NCBI RefSeq assembly: GCF_013409305.1
Contig: NZ_JACBZJ010000001.1
Coordinates: forward strand, 2,666,001-2,730,000
DNA length: 64,000 bases
Direction of reading: 5' to 3'
From: Cellulomonas soli
GTDB taxonomy: Bacteria; Actinomycetota; Actinomycetes; Actinomycetales; Cellulomonadaceae
Shown here piece after piece: positions 1 to 9,166 of the stretch. Numbering within the stretch: the stretch's first letter is position 1; each line of letters begins with the position of its first letter. The notes below the pieces were generated by a model, which saw only the letters and a list, made by a program, of their open reading frames with translations, did no database searches and had not been told where the DNA came from. The translations under genes were made by a program, and so were the position numbers.

Positions 1-1173
<1,173 letters not shown>

Positions 1174-1180
1174 GCCCGTC

Positions 1181-1212
1181 GCGAGCCGCCTCGCCCTCGG
1201 CGGGCGGCTCGC
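1181..1212 (+). terminator. Hairpin 1 after eno
   Basis: Inverted repeat GCGAGCCGCC (1181-1190) and GGCGGCTCGC (1203-1212) with a 12-nt loop, 7 nt after the eno stop. There is no T-tract, which is usual for actinobacterial terminators. It is the first of three consecutive hairpins. Confidence 0.7.
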
Positions 1213-1216
1213 ACCG

Positions 1217-1248
1217 GAGGCCGGTGACCCACAGGGGTCGCCGGCCTC
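1217..1248 (+). terminator. Hairpin 2 after eno
   Basis: Arms GAGGCCGGTGACCC (1217-1230) and GGGTCGCCGGCCTC (1235-1248) pair over 14 positions with one G-T wobble and a 4-nt loop. It lies 4 nt after the first hairpin and probably acts with it as a tandem terminator. Confidence 0.7.
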
Positions 1249-1286
1249 TGCCGTGCCCGGGGCAGGGTGCGTCATCACGAACCCCT

Positions 1287-1320
1287 CACATCCTCCGGCG
1301 CGCCCACGCCGGAGGATGTG
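1287..1320 (+). repeat. Hairpin 3, perfect 14-bp inverted repeat upstream of ftsB/divIC
   Basis: Arms CACATCCTCCGGCG (1287-1300) and CGCCGGAGGATGTG (1307-1320) are perfectly complementary around a 6-nt loop. It ends 37 bp before the ATG of the next gene and just before the probable -10 element at 1345-1350. It may be a third terminator for eno, or a protein-binding palindrome controlling the division gene. The sequence alone does not decide. Confidence 0.6.
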
Positions 1321-1357
1321 CGCGTCCGACCTGGTCGGCGGGGGCAGAATCGGTGCC

Positions 1358-2143
1358 ATGTCTGCTCCGCGACGCCCGGCTGCCCCGCGCACGCCTGCGT
1401 CCGGAGAAGCACCCGGAGAACCTGCGACGCGCCCCGCCGCGCCCCGGCCCTCGGCACCACGGGCCGCGGCACCCCGACCGGCCGCTCCGCGACCGGCTGC
1501 TCCTCGACCGGCTGCCTCGCGGACCGCGGCACCCACCCGCGCCGGGTCGCCGCAGCGGACCGCGACCCCGCGCCCGACCTCCTCCCGGCCGTCCTCGAGC
1601 CGCCCGGCCGCACGTCCCGCCCCGACACCCGCGCGGGGCACGCCGCGGGCCCAGGTGGTCCAGACGCGGCTGCCGCGGCTGTTCAGCATCCGCGTGGCCG
1701 TCATGGCGGTCGTGCTCGGCCTGGCGTTCGTGCTCGTCTACCCGACGTTGAGCTCGTACCTGCAGCAGCAGGCCGAGCTCAAGGCGCTGCGCAGCGAGGT
1801 CGCGGCCGCCCAGGACCGCAACGACGACCTCGAGTCCGACCTCGGGCGGTGGGACGACCCGGCCTACGTGACCGCGCAGGCCCGTGAACGGCTCGCCTTC
1901 GTGATGCCGGGGGAGACCGCGTTCCGGGTGATCGACCCCGAGACCGTGCCCGACACCGGCGCGACGGCCGGGGCCACGACGACCACCGAGGACGACGAGG
2001 GCCTCACGCTGCCCTGGTACGCCACGGTGTGGGACTCGGTGCAGGCGGCCGGGGCCGCCGGTGAGGACGATGGCACGACGGCCGGCGACGCGGGGGACAA
2101 TGGGGGCTCTCCCGCGCCGGACGCGGGCACGACCAGCCCCTGA
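1358..2143 (+). CDS. Septum formation initiator family protein (FtsB/DivIC-like)
   Basis: Predicted single-pass membrane protein of the FtsB/DivIC family, which acts in the divisome at the septum. Of 261 residues, about the first 105 are a disordered Pro/Ala/Arg-rich cytoplasmic tail with many PRPAAPR-like repeats. Then comes one membrane segment (VAVMAVVLGLAFVLVYPTL), an extracellular coiled coil (YLQQQAELKALRSEVAAAQDRNDDLESDL) and the family pattern of a Trp/Asp stretch followed by YVTAQARERLAFVMPGE. The C-terminus is acidic and low-complexity. The ATG at 1358 lies 7 nt after a possible -10 (CAGAAT), so translation may be leaderless. Its position between eno and DUF501 matches Rv1024 of M. 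tuberculosis (remembered synteny). Confidence 0.9.
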   Translation: MSAPRRPAAPRTPASGEAPGEPATRPAAPRPSAPRAAAPRPAAPRPAAPRPAASRTAAPTRAGSPQRTATPRPTSSRPSSSRPAARPAPTPARGTPRAQVVQTRLPRLFSIRVAVMAVVLGLAFVLVYPTLSSYLQQQAELKALRSEVAAAQDRNDDLESDLGRWDDPAYVTAQARERLAFVMPGETAFRVIDPETVPDTGATAGATTTTEDDEGLTLPWYATVWDSVQAAGAAGEDDGTTAGDAGDNGGSPAPDAGTTSP

Positions 2144-2191
2144 GGCCCCGGAGCGGCGCGCAGCCCCGGGCCGTGACCGATCGGACCGCAC

Positions 2192-2695
2192 GTGACCCGC
2201 ACGCCCCTGGACGCCGTGACCGACCGTGACCGCGAGGTGCTCGCTGAGCAGCTCGGTCGGCCTGCCCGCGGCGTCGTCGGCGTCGCCGCCCGGTGCGTGT
2301 GCGGTCGCCCGCTCGTGGTCCGCACGGCCCCGCGACTCGACGACGGCACGCCCTTCCCGACGACGTACTACCTGACGTGCCCCCCGGCGGTCGCGGCGGT
2401 CTCGACGCTCGAGGCGACCGGGCTGATGAAGGAGCTGACCGCCCGGCTCGGCGAGGACGAGGAGCTCGCGGCGGCGTACGAGCGGGCGCACCGGGCCTAC
2501 CTGGCCGATCGCGAGGAGCTCGGGCACGTCGAGGAGATCGCCGGGATCTCCGCCGGTGGCATGCCCACCCGGGTGAAGTGCCTGCACGTGCTGGTCGGGC
2601 ACGCGCTGGCCGCCGGACCGGGCGTCAACCCGATCGGCGACGAGGTCCTGGGCCTGCTGCACGAGGAGTGGCGCCCCGACCGCTGCACCTGCTGA
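2192..2695 (+). CDS. DUF501 family protein
   Basis: A 167-residue soluble protein of the DUF501 family, whose function is unknown. It is recognised by its place between the FtsB-like gene and ppx/gppA and by the family pattern: a QLGRPARG stretch near the N-terminus, a Cys pair (RCVCGRP, about residues 36-40), FPTTYYLTCP, and near the C-terminus PTRVKCLHVLVGHALAAGPGVNPIGDEV. The conserved cysteines and His suggest a metal site; that is inference. A GTG start at 2192 is used and the gene ends with a Cys-Thr-Cys tail. It probably belongs to one transcription unit with the flanking genes. Confidence 0.88.
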   Translation: MTRTPLDAVTDRDREVLAEQLGRPARGVVGVAARCVCGRPLVVRTAPRLDDGTPFPTTYYLTCPPAVAAVSTLEATGLMKELTARLGEDEELAAAYERAHRAYLADREELGHVEEIAGISAGGMPTRVKCLHVLVGHALAAGPGVNPIGDEVLGLLHEEWRPDRCTC

Positions 2696-2797
2696 CCTCG
2701 TCGGCCGCCCCGACGCCGGCGCGGGCAGCGCTCGCACGGCCACACCCGGGCCGGACGTCGCGGGGGGCACCGTGCGGCGGATGGGAGGATGTCCGCC

Positions 2798-3742
2798 GTG
2801 ACGCGTGTGGCTGCCATCGACTGCGGGACCAACTCCATCCGACTCCTCGTCGCCGACGTCGTGGACGGGGTGCTGACGGACCTGGACCGCCGCATGGAGG
2901 TCGTCCGTCTCGGGCAGGGCGTGGACCGGACGGGGCGACTGGCTCCCGAGGCGCTCGCCCGCACGCTCGAGGCGACGACGCGGTACGCACGGATCTGCGA
3001 CGAGCTGGGCGTCGAGGCCGTGCGGTTCGTGGCCACCTCGGCGACGCGCGACGCGGAGAACCGCGCGGAGTTCGTCGACGGGGTGCGCGCGGCGATCGGT
3101 GTCGAGCCCGAGGTCGTCTCGGGCACCGAGGAGGCTGCCCTGTCGTTCCGCGGTGCGGTCGGCGGGCTGTCGGCGCACCCGGGCCCGTACCTGGTGGTCG
3201 ACCTGGGGGGCGGGTCGACCGAGCTCGTGCTCGGCACGAGCGTCCCGGACGCCGCGTGGTCGATGGACGTGGGGTGCGTGCGGATGACCGAGCGGCACCT
3301 GCGCACGGACCCGCCGACCTCCGACCAGGTGGCGGCTGCCCGCTCCGACGTCGAGGCAGCGCTCGCCGAGGCGGCGGCGCACGTGCCGTGGGCGCAGGCG
3401 CGCACGCTCGTCGGGCTCGCCGGCACGGTGACGACGGTGACGGCGCACGCGCTGGGTCTGCCGGCGTACGACCCCGCCCGCATCGACGGCACCACGCTCG
3501 AGGTGGACCAGGTGCTGGCCACGTGCGAGGACCTGCTGGCCATGCCCCGTGAGGCACGCGCGGCGCTCGGCTTCATGCACCCCGGCCGCGTCGACGTCAT
3601 CGGTGCCGGCTCGTTGGTGTGGCACGGCGTGGTCAGCCGCGTGAGCGCGGACGTCCGGGCCGCGGGCGGTGCCCTGAGCGGCGTCGTGACGTCGGAGCAC
3701 GACATCCTCGACGGGATCGCCTGGAGCGTCGTCGAGCGCTAA
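2798..3742 (+). CDS. ppx: Exopolyphosphatase / guanosine pentaphosphate phosphohydrolase family
   Basis: A Ppx/GppA phosphatase, which removes phosphate from polyphosphate or pppGpp, predicted cytosolic. The 314-residue protein has the sugar-kinase/actin-fold phosphate loops: AAIDCGTNSIRLL at the N-terminus (phosphate 1) and YLVVDLGGGSTELVLG (phosphate 2), then LAGTVTTVTA and the late GAGSLVW. I take GTG at 2798 as start because GGGAGG at 2783-2788 then sits 9 nt upstream; the ATG at 2789 would have no spacing at all. It is the short actinobacterial type without a C-terminal HD domain. Whether polyphosphate or pppGpp is the main substrate cannot be seen. Confidence 0.92.
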   Translation: MTRVAAIDCGTNSIRLLVADVVDGVLTDLDRRMEVVRLGQGVDRTGRLAPEALARTLEATTRYARICDELGVEAVRFVATSATRDAENRAEFVDGVRAAIGVEPEVVSGTEEAALSFRGAVGGLSAHPGPYLVVDLGGGSTELVLGTSVPDAAWSMDVGCVRMTERHLRTDPPTSDQVAAARSDVEAALAEAAAHVPWAQARTLVGLAGTVTTVTAHALGLPAYDPARIDGTTLEVDQVLATCEDLLAMPREARAALGFMHPGRVDVIGAGSLVWHGVVSRVSADVRAAGGALSGVVTSEHDILDGIAWSVVER

Positions 3743-3782
3743 GGGGCACTGAGGGGCACTGAGGGGCACTGAGGGGCACTGA
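3743..3782 (+). repeat. Four tandem copies of a 10-bp unit GGGGCACTGA
   Basis: Four exact head-to-tail copies of GGGGCACTGA start directly after the ppx stop codon (3743-3752, 3753-3762, 3763-3772, 3773-3782), followed by a degenerate fifth beginning GGAG. The unit is not a multiple of three and is non-coding. It looks like a slippage-prone microsatellite. I did not notice the unit elsewhere in the window. Confidence 0.9.
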
Positions 3783-3816
3783 GGAGCGCCGGCCCTCCCG
3801 CCGAGGTGTCCGCCAA

Positions 3817-3832
3817 CCGGACACATGTCCGG
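3817..3832. promoter_or_regulatory. Palindrome CCGGACA-CA-TGTCCGG, candidate operator of the methylthioribose operon
   Basis: Perfect 7-bp arms around a 2-bp centre, with a further half-site TGTCCG about 12 bp upstream (3807-3812). It lies in the 366-bp gap before the ABC transporter operon, 277 bp from the first start codon. No regulator gene is adjacent. Binding by a LacI-like or other dimeric regulator is inference. Confidence 0.45.
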
Positions 3833-4059
3833 ATGATGGAACGCTGCTTCCCGCCTGTCGGATGGACGGGCATGCTTCGGGACATGACCTGCCCCGTCGC
3901 CCCGAGCTGTGCGCGCCTGTGTTGCGCCAGCCGTCGCGGCGTCGGCCGGTCGTGCGCGTGAGTCGCTGAACCTTCCCGGTTCCGCACCACGCCAGACCCC
4001 CCACCGAATCCGCGGCGCATCCCGGCGCGCCCCGGACCGGTGCGGACGCAGGTCCGTCC

Positions 4060-4092
4060 GGGGGTGGTGCGCCGACGCAGACCGCCACCCCC
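4060..4092 (+). promoter_or_regulatory. Leader hairpin just before the ribosome binding site
   Basis: GGGGGTGG (4060-4067) pairs with CCACCCCC (4085-4092) around a 17-nt loop, and the ribosome binding site AGGAG starts at 4097. Upstream, CGGAC at 4043-4047 can pair with GTCCG at 4052-4056. The rest of the 3783-4059 stretch shows nothing I recognise; it does not fit a SAM riboswitch. A role in translational or transcriptional control is possible but unproven. Confidence 0.35.
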
Positions 4093-4108
4093 CGACAGGA
4101 GCACGATC

Positions 4109-5152
4109 GTGACCAGGCGCAGCCACCTCCCAGCCCTCCTCGCCACCGGCGTCGCCGGCCTCCTCGCGCTGACCGCCTGCTCGAGCGGCGCGGCCGCGGA
4201 CGGCGCGTCCACCGCATCCTCGGCAGCCGACGGCGACTCCGTCTCGATCTCGCTGGTGCGCCAGCTCGGCTCGGGCGACTACTTCGAGCAGTGGCTCGCC
4301 GGGGCCCAGGCCCAGGCCGACGAGCTCGGGGTCGACCTGCAGGTCTCGAACGCCGACGGCGACGACAACCAGCAGTCGCTCGACCTGGAGTCGGCGGTCA
4401 ACCAGGCGCCCGACGCGATCATCGTCGACCACGGGTTCGCCGACACGATCGGCGACGGCGTCACCGCAGCGCTCGACGCCGGCATCCCCGTCGTGGCGTT
4501 CGACGCCGAGGTCGAGGACGAGCGTGCCGTGACCGTCTCGCAGTCGGACCACGAGCTGGCCCAGGCCTCCCTCGACCAGCTCCTCGAGGACACCGGCGGC
4601 ACCGCGCAGGTCCTGTACGCGTACGTCGCCGGCTACGCCCCGCTGGACCGGCGCAACGAGACCTGGGAGGACGTCAAGGCCGCCAACCCCGGCCTCGAGC
4701 AGGTCGCCCAGATCGGCGTGGTCAGCGACTCCACCGCCTCGGCCGTCGCCGACCAGGCGAAGGCGGCGCTGCAGGCCAACCCCGGCGTGACGGCGATCTT
4801 CGCGCCGTACGACGAGTTCGCCAAGGGGGCCACGCTCGCCGTCCAGGAGCTCGGGCTCGAGGGCACCGTGAAGATCTACGGCGCCGACATCTCCACCGCC
4901 GACATCGAGGTGCTCACGGCCGAGAACAGCCCGTGGGTGGCCACCGCGGCGACCGACCCGGCGAACGTCGGTGCGGTCACCGTCCGTGCGGCCTACCTCG
5001 CGGCGACCGGCGGTGACGTGCCGGCCTCGATCGAGGTCACGCCGACGCTCATCCTCGCCGACGAGCTGCGCGACGCCGGTGTGACCACGATCGCCGACCT
5101 GGCCGCGGTCTTCCCGGGCCTGACCACGGACGACCTGGTTCCGGTTCCCTGA
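4109..5152 (+). CDS. Sugar ABC transporter substrate-binding lipoprotein, predicted methylthioribose binder
   Basis: Extracytoplasmic solute-binding lipoprotein of the ribose/autoinducer-2 type (PBP type 1). The GTG at 4109 has AGGAG 7 nt upstream. The 347-residue product has a signal peptide with lipobox LTAC at about residues 21-24, a Ser/Ala linker, then the fold: ISLVRQLGSGDYFEQWLAGAQ, the QQSLDLESAVNQAPDAIIVDHG hinge segment, GIPVVAFDAEV, and the C-terminal lobe with GVTAIFAPYDEFAKGA and GADIS. It heads an operon with the ATPase, permease, MtnK, MtnA and RuBisCO-like genes, so the likely ligand is 5-methylthioribose or a close pentose derivative. That ligand is inferred from context, not from binding residues. 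Confidence 0.88.
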   Translation: MTRRSHLPALLATGVAGLLALTACSSGAAADGASTASSAADGDSVSISLVRQLGSGDYFEQWLAGAQAQADELGVDLQVSNADGDDNQQSLDLESAVNQAPDAIIVDHGFADTIGDGVTAALDAGIPVVAFDAEVEDERAVTVSQSDHELAQASLDQLLEDTGGTAQVLYAYVAGYAPLDRRNETWEDVKAANPGLEQVAQIGVVSDSTASAVADQAKAALQANPGVTAIFAPYDEFAKGATLAVQELGLEGTVKIYGADISTADIEVLTAENSPWVATAATDPANVGAVTVRAAYLAATGGDVPASIEVTPTLILADELRDAGVTTIADLAAVFPGLTTDDLVPVP

Positions 5153-6840
5153 TGACCGACCGCACCACCGCACCGGGAGCACGGGCCGCGACGCCCGTGC
5201 TCTCGGTGCGTCGTCTCGTCAAGCACTACGGCGCCACGGCCGCGCTGGCCGGCGTCGACCTCGAGGTGCACGCGGGCGAGGTGGTCGGGCTCATCGGGGC
5301 CAACGGTGCGGGCAAGTCCACGCTCATCAAGGTGCTGGCCGGTGCCGAGCAGCCCACGTCCGGCGCGCTCCTCGTCGACGGCGTGCCCGTGCGGCTGCAC
5401 GGCCCGATCGACGCGGTCGCCCAGGGTGTCGCGACCGTCCACCAGGACGTCGACGCGGCCCTCGTGCCGACCCTCACGGTCGCCGAGAACCTCGTGCTCG
5501 CCGACCTGGCCCGGCCCGGTGGCGGCGTGCGCGCGTCGCGGCGGGCGATCCGGGCCCGTGCGGCGCGGCTCGTGCCGGACGGCTTCCCCATCGACCTCGA
5601 CGCGCGTGTCGAGGACCTGAGCACCTCGGCGAAGCAGCAGGTCCTCCTCGCCCGCGCGCTCGCCGCGGCCCCCCGGGTGCTCGTCCTCGACGAGCCGACG
5701 GCCGCCCTGTCCGTGCTCGAGCAGCAGCGTCTGCTCGCCGACGTGCGACGTCTGGCGGCGGCCGGCACGGCGGTGGTCTTCATCTCGCACCACCTGGCGG
5801 AGGTGACCGAGGTGAGCGACCGGGTCGTCGCGCTGCGCGAGGGCGAGGTCGTCGGCACGTTCACCGCCCCCTTCGACGGGGCGGAGCTGGTGCGGGCGAT
5901 CCTCGGCGACCTGGCGAGCGCCGCTCGGACCTCTCGCGCCGCAGCCTCCGACGGCGTGCCCTTCGCGGGCGAGGGGGCCGCCGGCGGCCGGACTCCGGTG
6001 CTCTCCGCGCGCGGCGTGCGCGCGTGGCCCGGTGCGCGACCGGTCGACCTGGTCGTGCACCGCGGCGAGGTGCTCGGACTGACCGGACTGCTGGGAGCGG
6101 GCAAGACCGAGCTGCTCGAGCAGCTCGTCGGCGCCCGCCCCCTGCTCGCCGGAGACCTCGAGGTGGAGGGCCGGACGTACCGGCCGCGGCACCCCGCCGA
6201 CGCGGTCGCTGCCGGCCTCGGCTTCGTCCCGGAGGACCGGGTGCGTGCGGCCGAGATCCCCGACTGGGACGTGACGCGCACCGTCACCCTGCCCGACCTG
6301 CGGCGGGTACGCCGCCGCGGGCTGCTCGACTCCCTGGCCGAGCGCGCGCAGGCCCGCGCGGTCATCGACGCGCTCGCCGTGGTGTGCTCCGGACCCCGTG
6401 CGCTGATGAGCTCGCTGTCGGGCGGCAACCGGCAGAAGGTCGTCGTCGGCCGCTGGATCGCCGCCGGCGCGCGGCTGCTGGTGCTCGACGAGCCGTTCCG
6501 CGGCGTCGACCTGGGTGCCCGGGCGGACATCGCCGCGCTGCTGCGCAGCGGTGAGGTCCAGGCGGCGATCGTCGCGTCCTCCGACCCCGAGGAGGTCCTC
6601 GAGGTCGCCGACCGGGTGCTCGTGCTCGCCGGTGGCACGGTGGTCGGCGAGGTCCGCCCGGGCGAGGTCGACGCCGACGGTCTGGCCGCCCTCCTCGCCG
6701 GGGCGACCGGCGACCGTCGCCCTGCCGACCGTCTCTCTGCCACCGGTTCCCCCGACGACCGCTCGTCCGACGAGACCGGTCCGACCCCGCACGACGTCGC
6801 GGCACCCCCGAGCCGCGAGCCCGAAGGAGCTTCCCGATGA
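5152..6840 (+). CDS. Double-domain sugar ABC transporter ATPase (RbsA-like)
   Basis: 562-residue cytosolic ATPase with two fused ABC domains, as in RbsA, powering uptake with the neighbouring permease. Domain 1 has an intact Walker A (GANGAGKST, about residues 46-54) and Walker B (VLVLDEPTAAL); its signature is the unusual STSAKQQ. Domain 2 has the degenerate Walker A GLLGAGKTE, signature LSGGNRQK and Walker B LLVLDEPFRGVD. Unequal domains are normal for the family. The ATG overlaps the stop of the binding-protein gene by one base and the next gene starts 4 nt before this stop. A Thr/Ser/Pro-rich tail of about 45 residues follows domain 2. Confidence 0.93.
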   Translation: MTDRTTAPGARAATPVLSVRRLVKHYGATAALAGVDLEVHAGEVVGLIGANGAGKSTLIKVLAGAEQPTSGALLVDGVPVRLHGPIDAVAQGVATVHQDVDAALVPTLTVAENLVLADLARPGGGVRASRRAIRARAARLVPDGFPIDLDARVEDLSTSAKQQVLLARALAAAPRVLVLDEPTAALSVLEQQRLLADVRRLAAAGTAVVFISHHLAEVTEVSDRVVALREGEVVGTFTAPFDGAELVRAILGDLASAARTSRAAASDGVPFAGEGAAGGRTPVLSARGVRAWPGARPVDLVVHRGEVLGLTGLLGAGKTELLEQLVGARPLLAGDLEVEGRTYRPRHPADAVAAGLGFVPEDRVRAAEIPDWDVTRTVTLPDLRRVRRRGLLDSLAERAQARAVIDALAVVCSGPRALMSSLSGGNRQKVVVGRWIAAGARLLVLDEPFRGVDLGARADIAALLRSGEVQAAIVASSDPEEVLEVADRVLVLAGGTVVGEVRPGEVDADGLAALLAGATGDRRPADRLSATGSPDDRSSDETGPTPHDVAAPPSREPEGASR

Positions 6841-7904
6841 GCACCGGAACCCTCTCCCCGGTCGAGGCCCTCGCGCCCCCGGCCGCCGCACCCGAACCGA
6901 GGCGTGCCCGTGCGCTCGGCGTGGCACGCGACCTCGTCTACCGGTACGGGCTGCTCGTGCTGCTGGCCGTCCTCGTGGTGTGGTTCTCCACCGCCACGCC
7001 CGAGTTCGCCACCGTGCGGAACGTGCTGATCATCCTGCAGTCGGTGGCCATCACGGCCGTCGTCGCGCTCGGGGTCACCGTCTCGCTGGTGGCCGGCGGG
7101 TTCGACCTGTCGGCCGGCGCGACCGTGAGCCTGACCGTCATGGTCTCCGCGGCGGCGCAGGTCTACTTCGGGCTGCCGGCCTGGGTGGCCGTGCTGGCCG
7201 GGCTGTCCTGCGGCGTCCTCGTCGGGCTGGTGAACGCCGCGCTCGTGGTGCTCGGGCGGGTGCCCGACCTGGTGGCCACGCTCGGCACGATGTTCGTCGT
7301 CCAGGGGCTCGCGCTCGTGCTCACCTCCGGGCAGTCGGTGTCCGCGGGGGCGACGTTCCGCGGCGAGCCGACGACCGGGCGGATCAGCGAGTCGTTCCTG
7401 TGGCTCGGTCGCGGCGACGTGCTCGGCATCCCGGCCCCGGTCGTGATCGTCACGGTCGTCTCGGTGGGCGTCGCGGTGCTGCTCACCCGCACCCGTGCGG
7501 GCCGTCTGCTCGAGGCCGTCGGCGGCAACCCCGAGGCGTCCCGGCTCGCCGGCGTCCGGGTGGGCCGCTACCGCGCGCTGGCCTACGTGGTCTCCGGGTT
7601 CCTCGCCTCGGTCGGCGGCGTGCTGCTCACCGCCCGGCTCGGCCGCGGCGACGTCGGTGCCGGCTCGCCCTACCTGCTCGAGACGGTGGCCGCCGCGCTC
7701 ATCGGGTACGCGGTGCTGGGCGCCAACCGCCCGCACGCGCTCGGCACGATCGTCGGGGCGCTGTTCGTCGGGGTCGTCATCAACGGCCTGACCATGCAGA
7801 ACGCTCCCTACTACGCGCAGGACCTCATCAAGGGCGCCCTGCTCGTGGGCGCCGTGCTGCTCTCGTTCTCGTCCCTGTTCCGCCGCACGGGAGGCTCCCG
7901 ATGA
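6837..7904 (+). CDS. Sugar ABC transporter permease (RbsC-like)
   Basis: 355-residue integral membrane protein of the ribose/branched-chain permease family. After a 30-residue cytosolic N-terminus there are about nine or ten hydrophobic segments, the first being YGLLVLLAVLVVWFSTATPEF. Family markers are FDLSAGATVSLT near residue 90 and the EAVGGNPEASRLAGVRVGRYRALAYVVSG loop that contacts the ATPase. A single permease is present, so it should work as a homodimer. It overlaps both neighbours by ATGA, indicating translational coupling. The substrate is inferred from the operon to be methylthioribose. Confidence 0.92.
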   Translation: MSTGTLSPVEALAPPAAAPEPRRARALGVARDLVYRYGLLVLLAVLVVWFSTATPEFATVRNVLIILQSVAITAVVALGVTVSLVAGGFDLSAGATVSLTVMVSAAAQVYFGLPAWVAVLAGLSCGVLVGLVNAALVVLGRVPDLVATLGTMFVVQGLALVLTSGQSVSAGATFRGEPTTGRISESFLWLGRGDVLGIPAPVVIVTVVSVGVAVLLTRTRAGRLLEAVGGNPEASRLAGVRVGRYRALAYVVSGFLASVGGVLLTARLGRGDVGAGSPYLLETVAAALIGYAVLGANRPHALGTIVGALFVGVVINGLTMQNAPYYAQDLIKGALLVGAVLLSFSSLFRRTGGSR

Positions 7905-9166
7905 GCGCCGAGGTGCTCGACGTCACCACCGTCCCCGCCTACCTGGCCACCCGTCCCGGGGTGAGCGACCTGATCGACCTGTCGACCGCGACGGTGCAGG
8001 AGGTGGGCGACGGGAACCTCAACCTGGTCTTCGTGGTGCGCGACGCGCAGGGGCGCTCGCTCGTCGTCAAGCAGTCGTTGCCGTACGTGCGGATGGTCGG
8101 CGAGTCGTGGCCGCTGAGCCAGGACCGCATCCTGGCCGAGGGGCGTGGGTACGTCGCGGCGCAGTCGCTCAGCCCCGAGCTGACGCCTGCGTTCCACGGC
8201 CTGGACGCCGAGCGGCGCGTGCTCGTGCTCGAGGACCTTTCCTCCTGGACCGTCTGGCGCCGGTCCCTGAACGACGGCGTGATCGACCCGGGGGCGGGCG
8301 CTGCGGTCGGCACGTACGCCGCGCGCATCGCGTTCGGCACCTCGGTGCTCGGCCGGCGCGCCGAGGACGTGCAGGAGGCCGCCGCCGGTGCGGCCAACCC
8401 GGAGCTGTGCCGGATCACCGAGGACCTGGTCTTCACCGAGCCGTTCATCGACCACGAGCAGAACGCGTGGGACGACGAGCTGACCGCCGACGTGCTCGCG
8501 CTGCGCGACCCCGCCCTGCTCGACGAGGTCGCGGCGCTCAAGTTCCGGTTCCTCACGGCGGGCCAGGCGCTCATCCACGGCGACCTGCACAGCGGGTCCG
8601 TGTTCGTGCCGGGTGCGCCGCAGCGCGCGCAGGGCGCACCGGCGGCCAAGGTCTTCGACATCGAGTTCGCCTTCTACGGCCCGGTCGGGTTCGACCTGGG
8701 GACGAGCCTGGCGAACCACCTGTTCGCGCACGTGCGCGCCGAGGTGCTCGATCGGCCCGCGGACTTCCGCACCTGGGTCGCGGGGCTGCCCGCCGAGACG
8801 TGGGACGCGTTCGTCGCCGAGATCGGCCGGCTGTGGCCGCAGCGGGCGGACGCCTCCTGGACGGACGGCTTCCGGGACGCGTGGATCGACGCCGTGTGGC
8901 AGGACGCGGTCGGCTTCGCCGGCCTCGAGGCGATCCGTCGGGTCGTGGGGCTGGCCAAGGTCTCCGACCTGCAGACGTTGGGCACCGACGAGCGCGTGCG
9001 AGCCGCCCGGGCGGTGCTGCGTACCGCGCGGGGCTGGATCACCGACCGGACGAGGATCACCGGGCCGGGCGAGCTGCTGCCGTCCGGTCTCGTCGGGTCC
9101 GTCGACGCCGAGCACGGCCCGGACGCGGACGCGCTGCGCACGCAGGCCGTGGGCGCGCGAGCATGA
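7901..9166 (+). CDS. mtnK: S-methyl-5-thioribose kinase
   Basis: Phosphorylates 5-methylthioribose at C1 with ATP, giving methylthioribose-1-phosphate. The 421-residue protein has the aminoglycoside-kinase fold with MtnK-specific blocks: VGDGNLNLVFVV (about residues 37-48), KQSLPYVRMVGESWPL with the ATP-binding Lys, LIHGDLHSGSV (catalytic Asp loop) and KVFDIEFAFYGPVGFDLG (metal-binding DxE). The start at 7901 overlaps the permease stop by 4 nt. Using a kinase rather than the phosphorylase MtnP implies the substrate is free methylthioribose, which agrees with the importer upstream. A 5-deoxyribose kinase activity is a possible alternative. Confidence 0.92.
   Translation: MSAEVLDVTTVPAYLATRPGVSDLIDLSTATVQEVGDGNLNLVFVVRDAQGRSLVVKQSLPYVRMVGESWPLSQDRILAEGRGYVAAQSLSPELTPAFHGLDAERRVLVLEDLSSWTVWRRSLNDGVIDPGAGAAVGTYAARIAFGTSVLGRRAEDVQEAAAGAANPELCRITEDLVFTEPFIDHEQNAWDDELTADVLALRDPALLDEVAALKFRFLTAGQALIHGDLHSGSVFVPGAPQRAQGAPAAKVFDIEFAFYGPVGFDLGTSLANHLFAHVRAEVLDRPADFRTWVAGLPAETWDAFVAEIGRLWPQRADASWTDGFRDAWIDAVWQDAVGFAGLEAIRRVVGLAKVSDLQTLGTDERVRAARAVLRTARGWITDRTRITGPGELLPSGLVGSVDAEHGPDADALRTQAVGARA

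Noticed and set aside
3783..4108. SAM or other known riboswitch in the shunt operon leader
   Set aside because: Hairpins are present but I could not fit the conserved core of any SAM riboswitch class, and methylthioribose riboswitches are not known to me.
1286..5182. A long open reading frame of about 1300 codons on the minus strand across ftsB, DUF501, ppx and the binding protein
   Set aside because: Low-complexity Arg/Gly/Ala-rich translation, antisense to four well-identified genes; long antisense frames are a normal by-product of very high GC.
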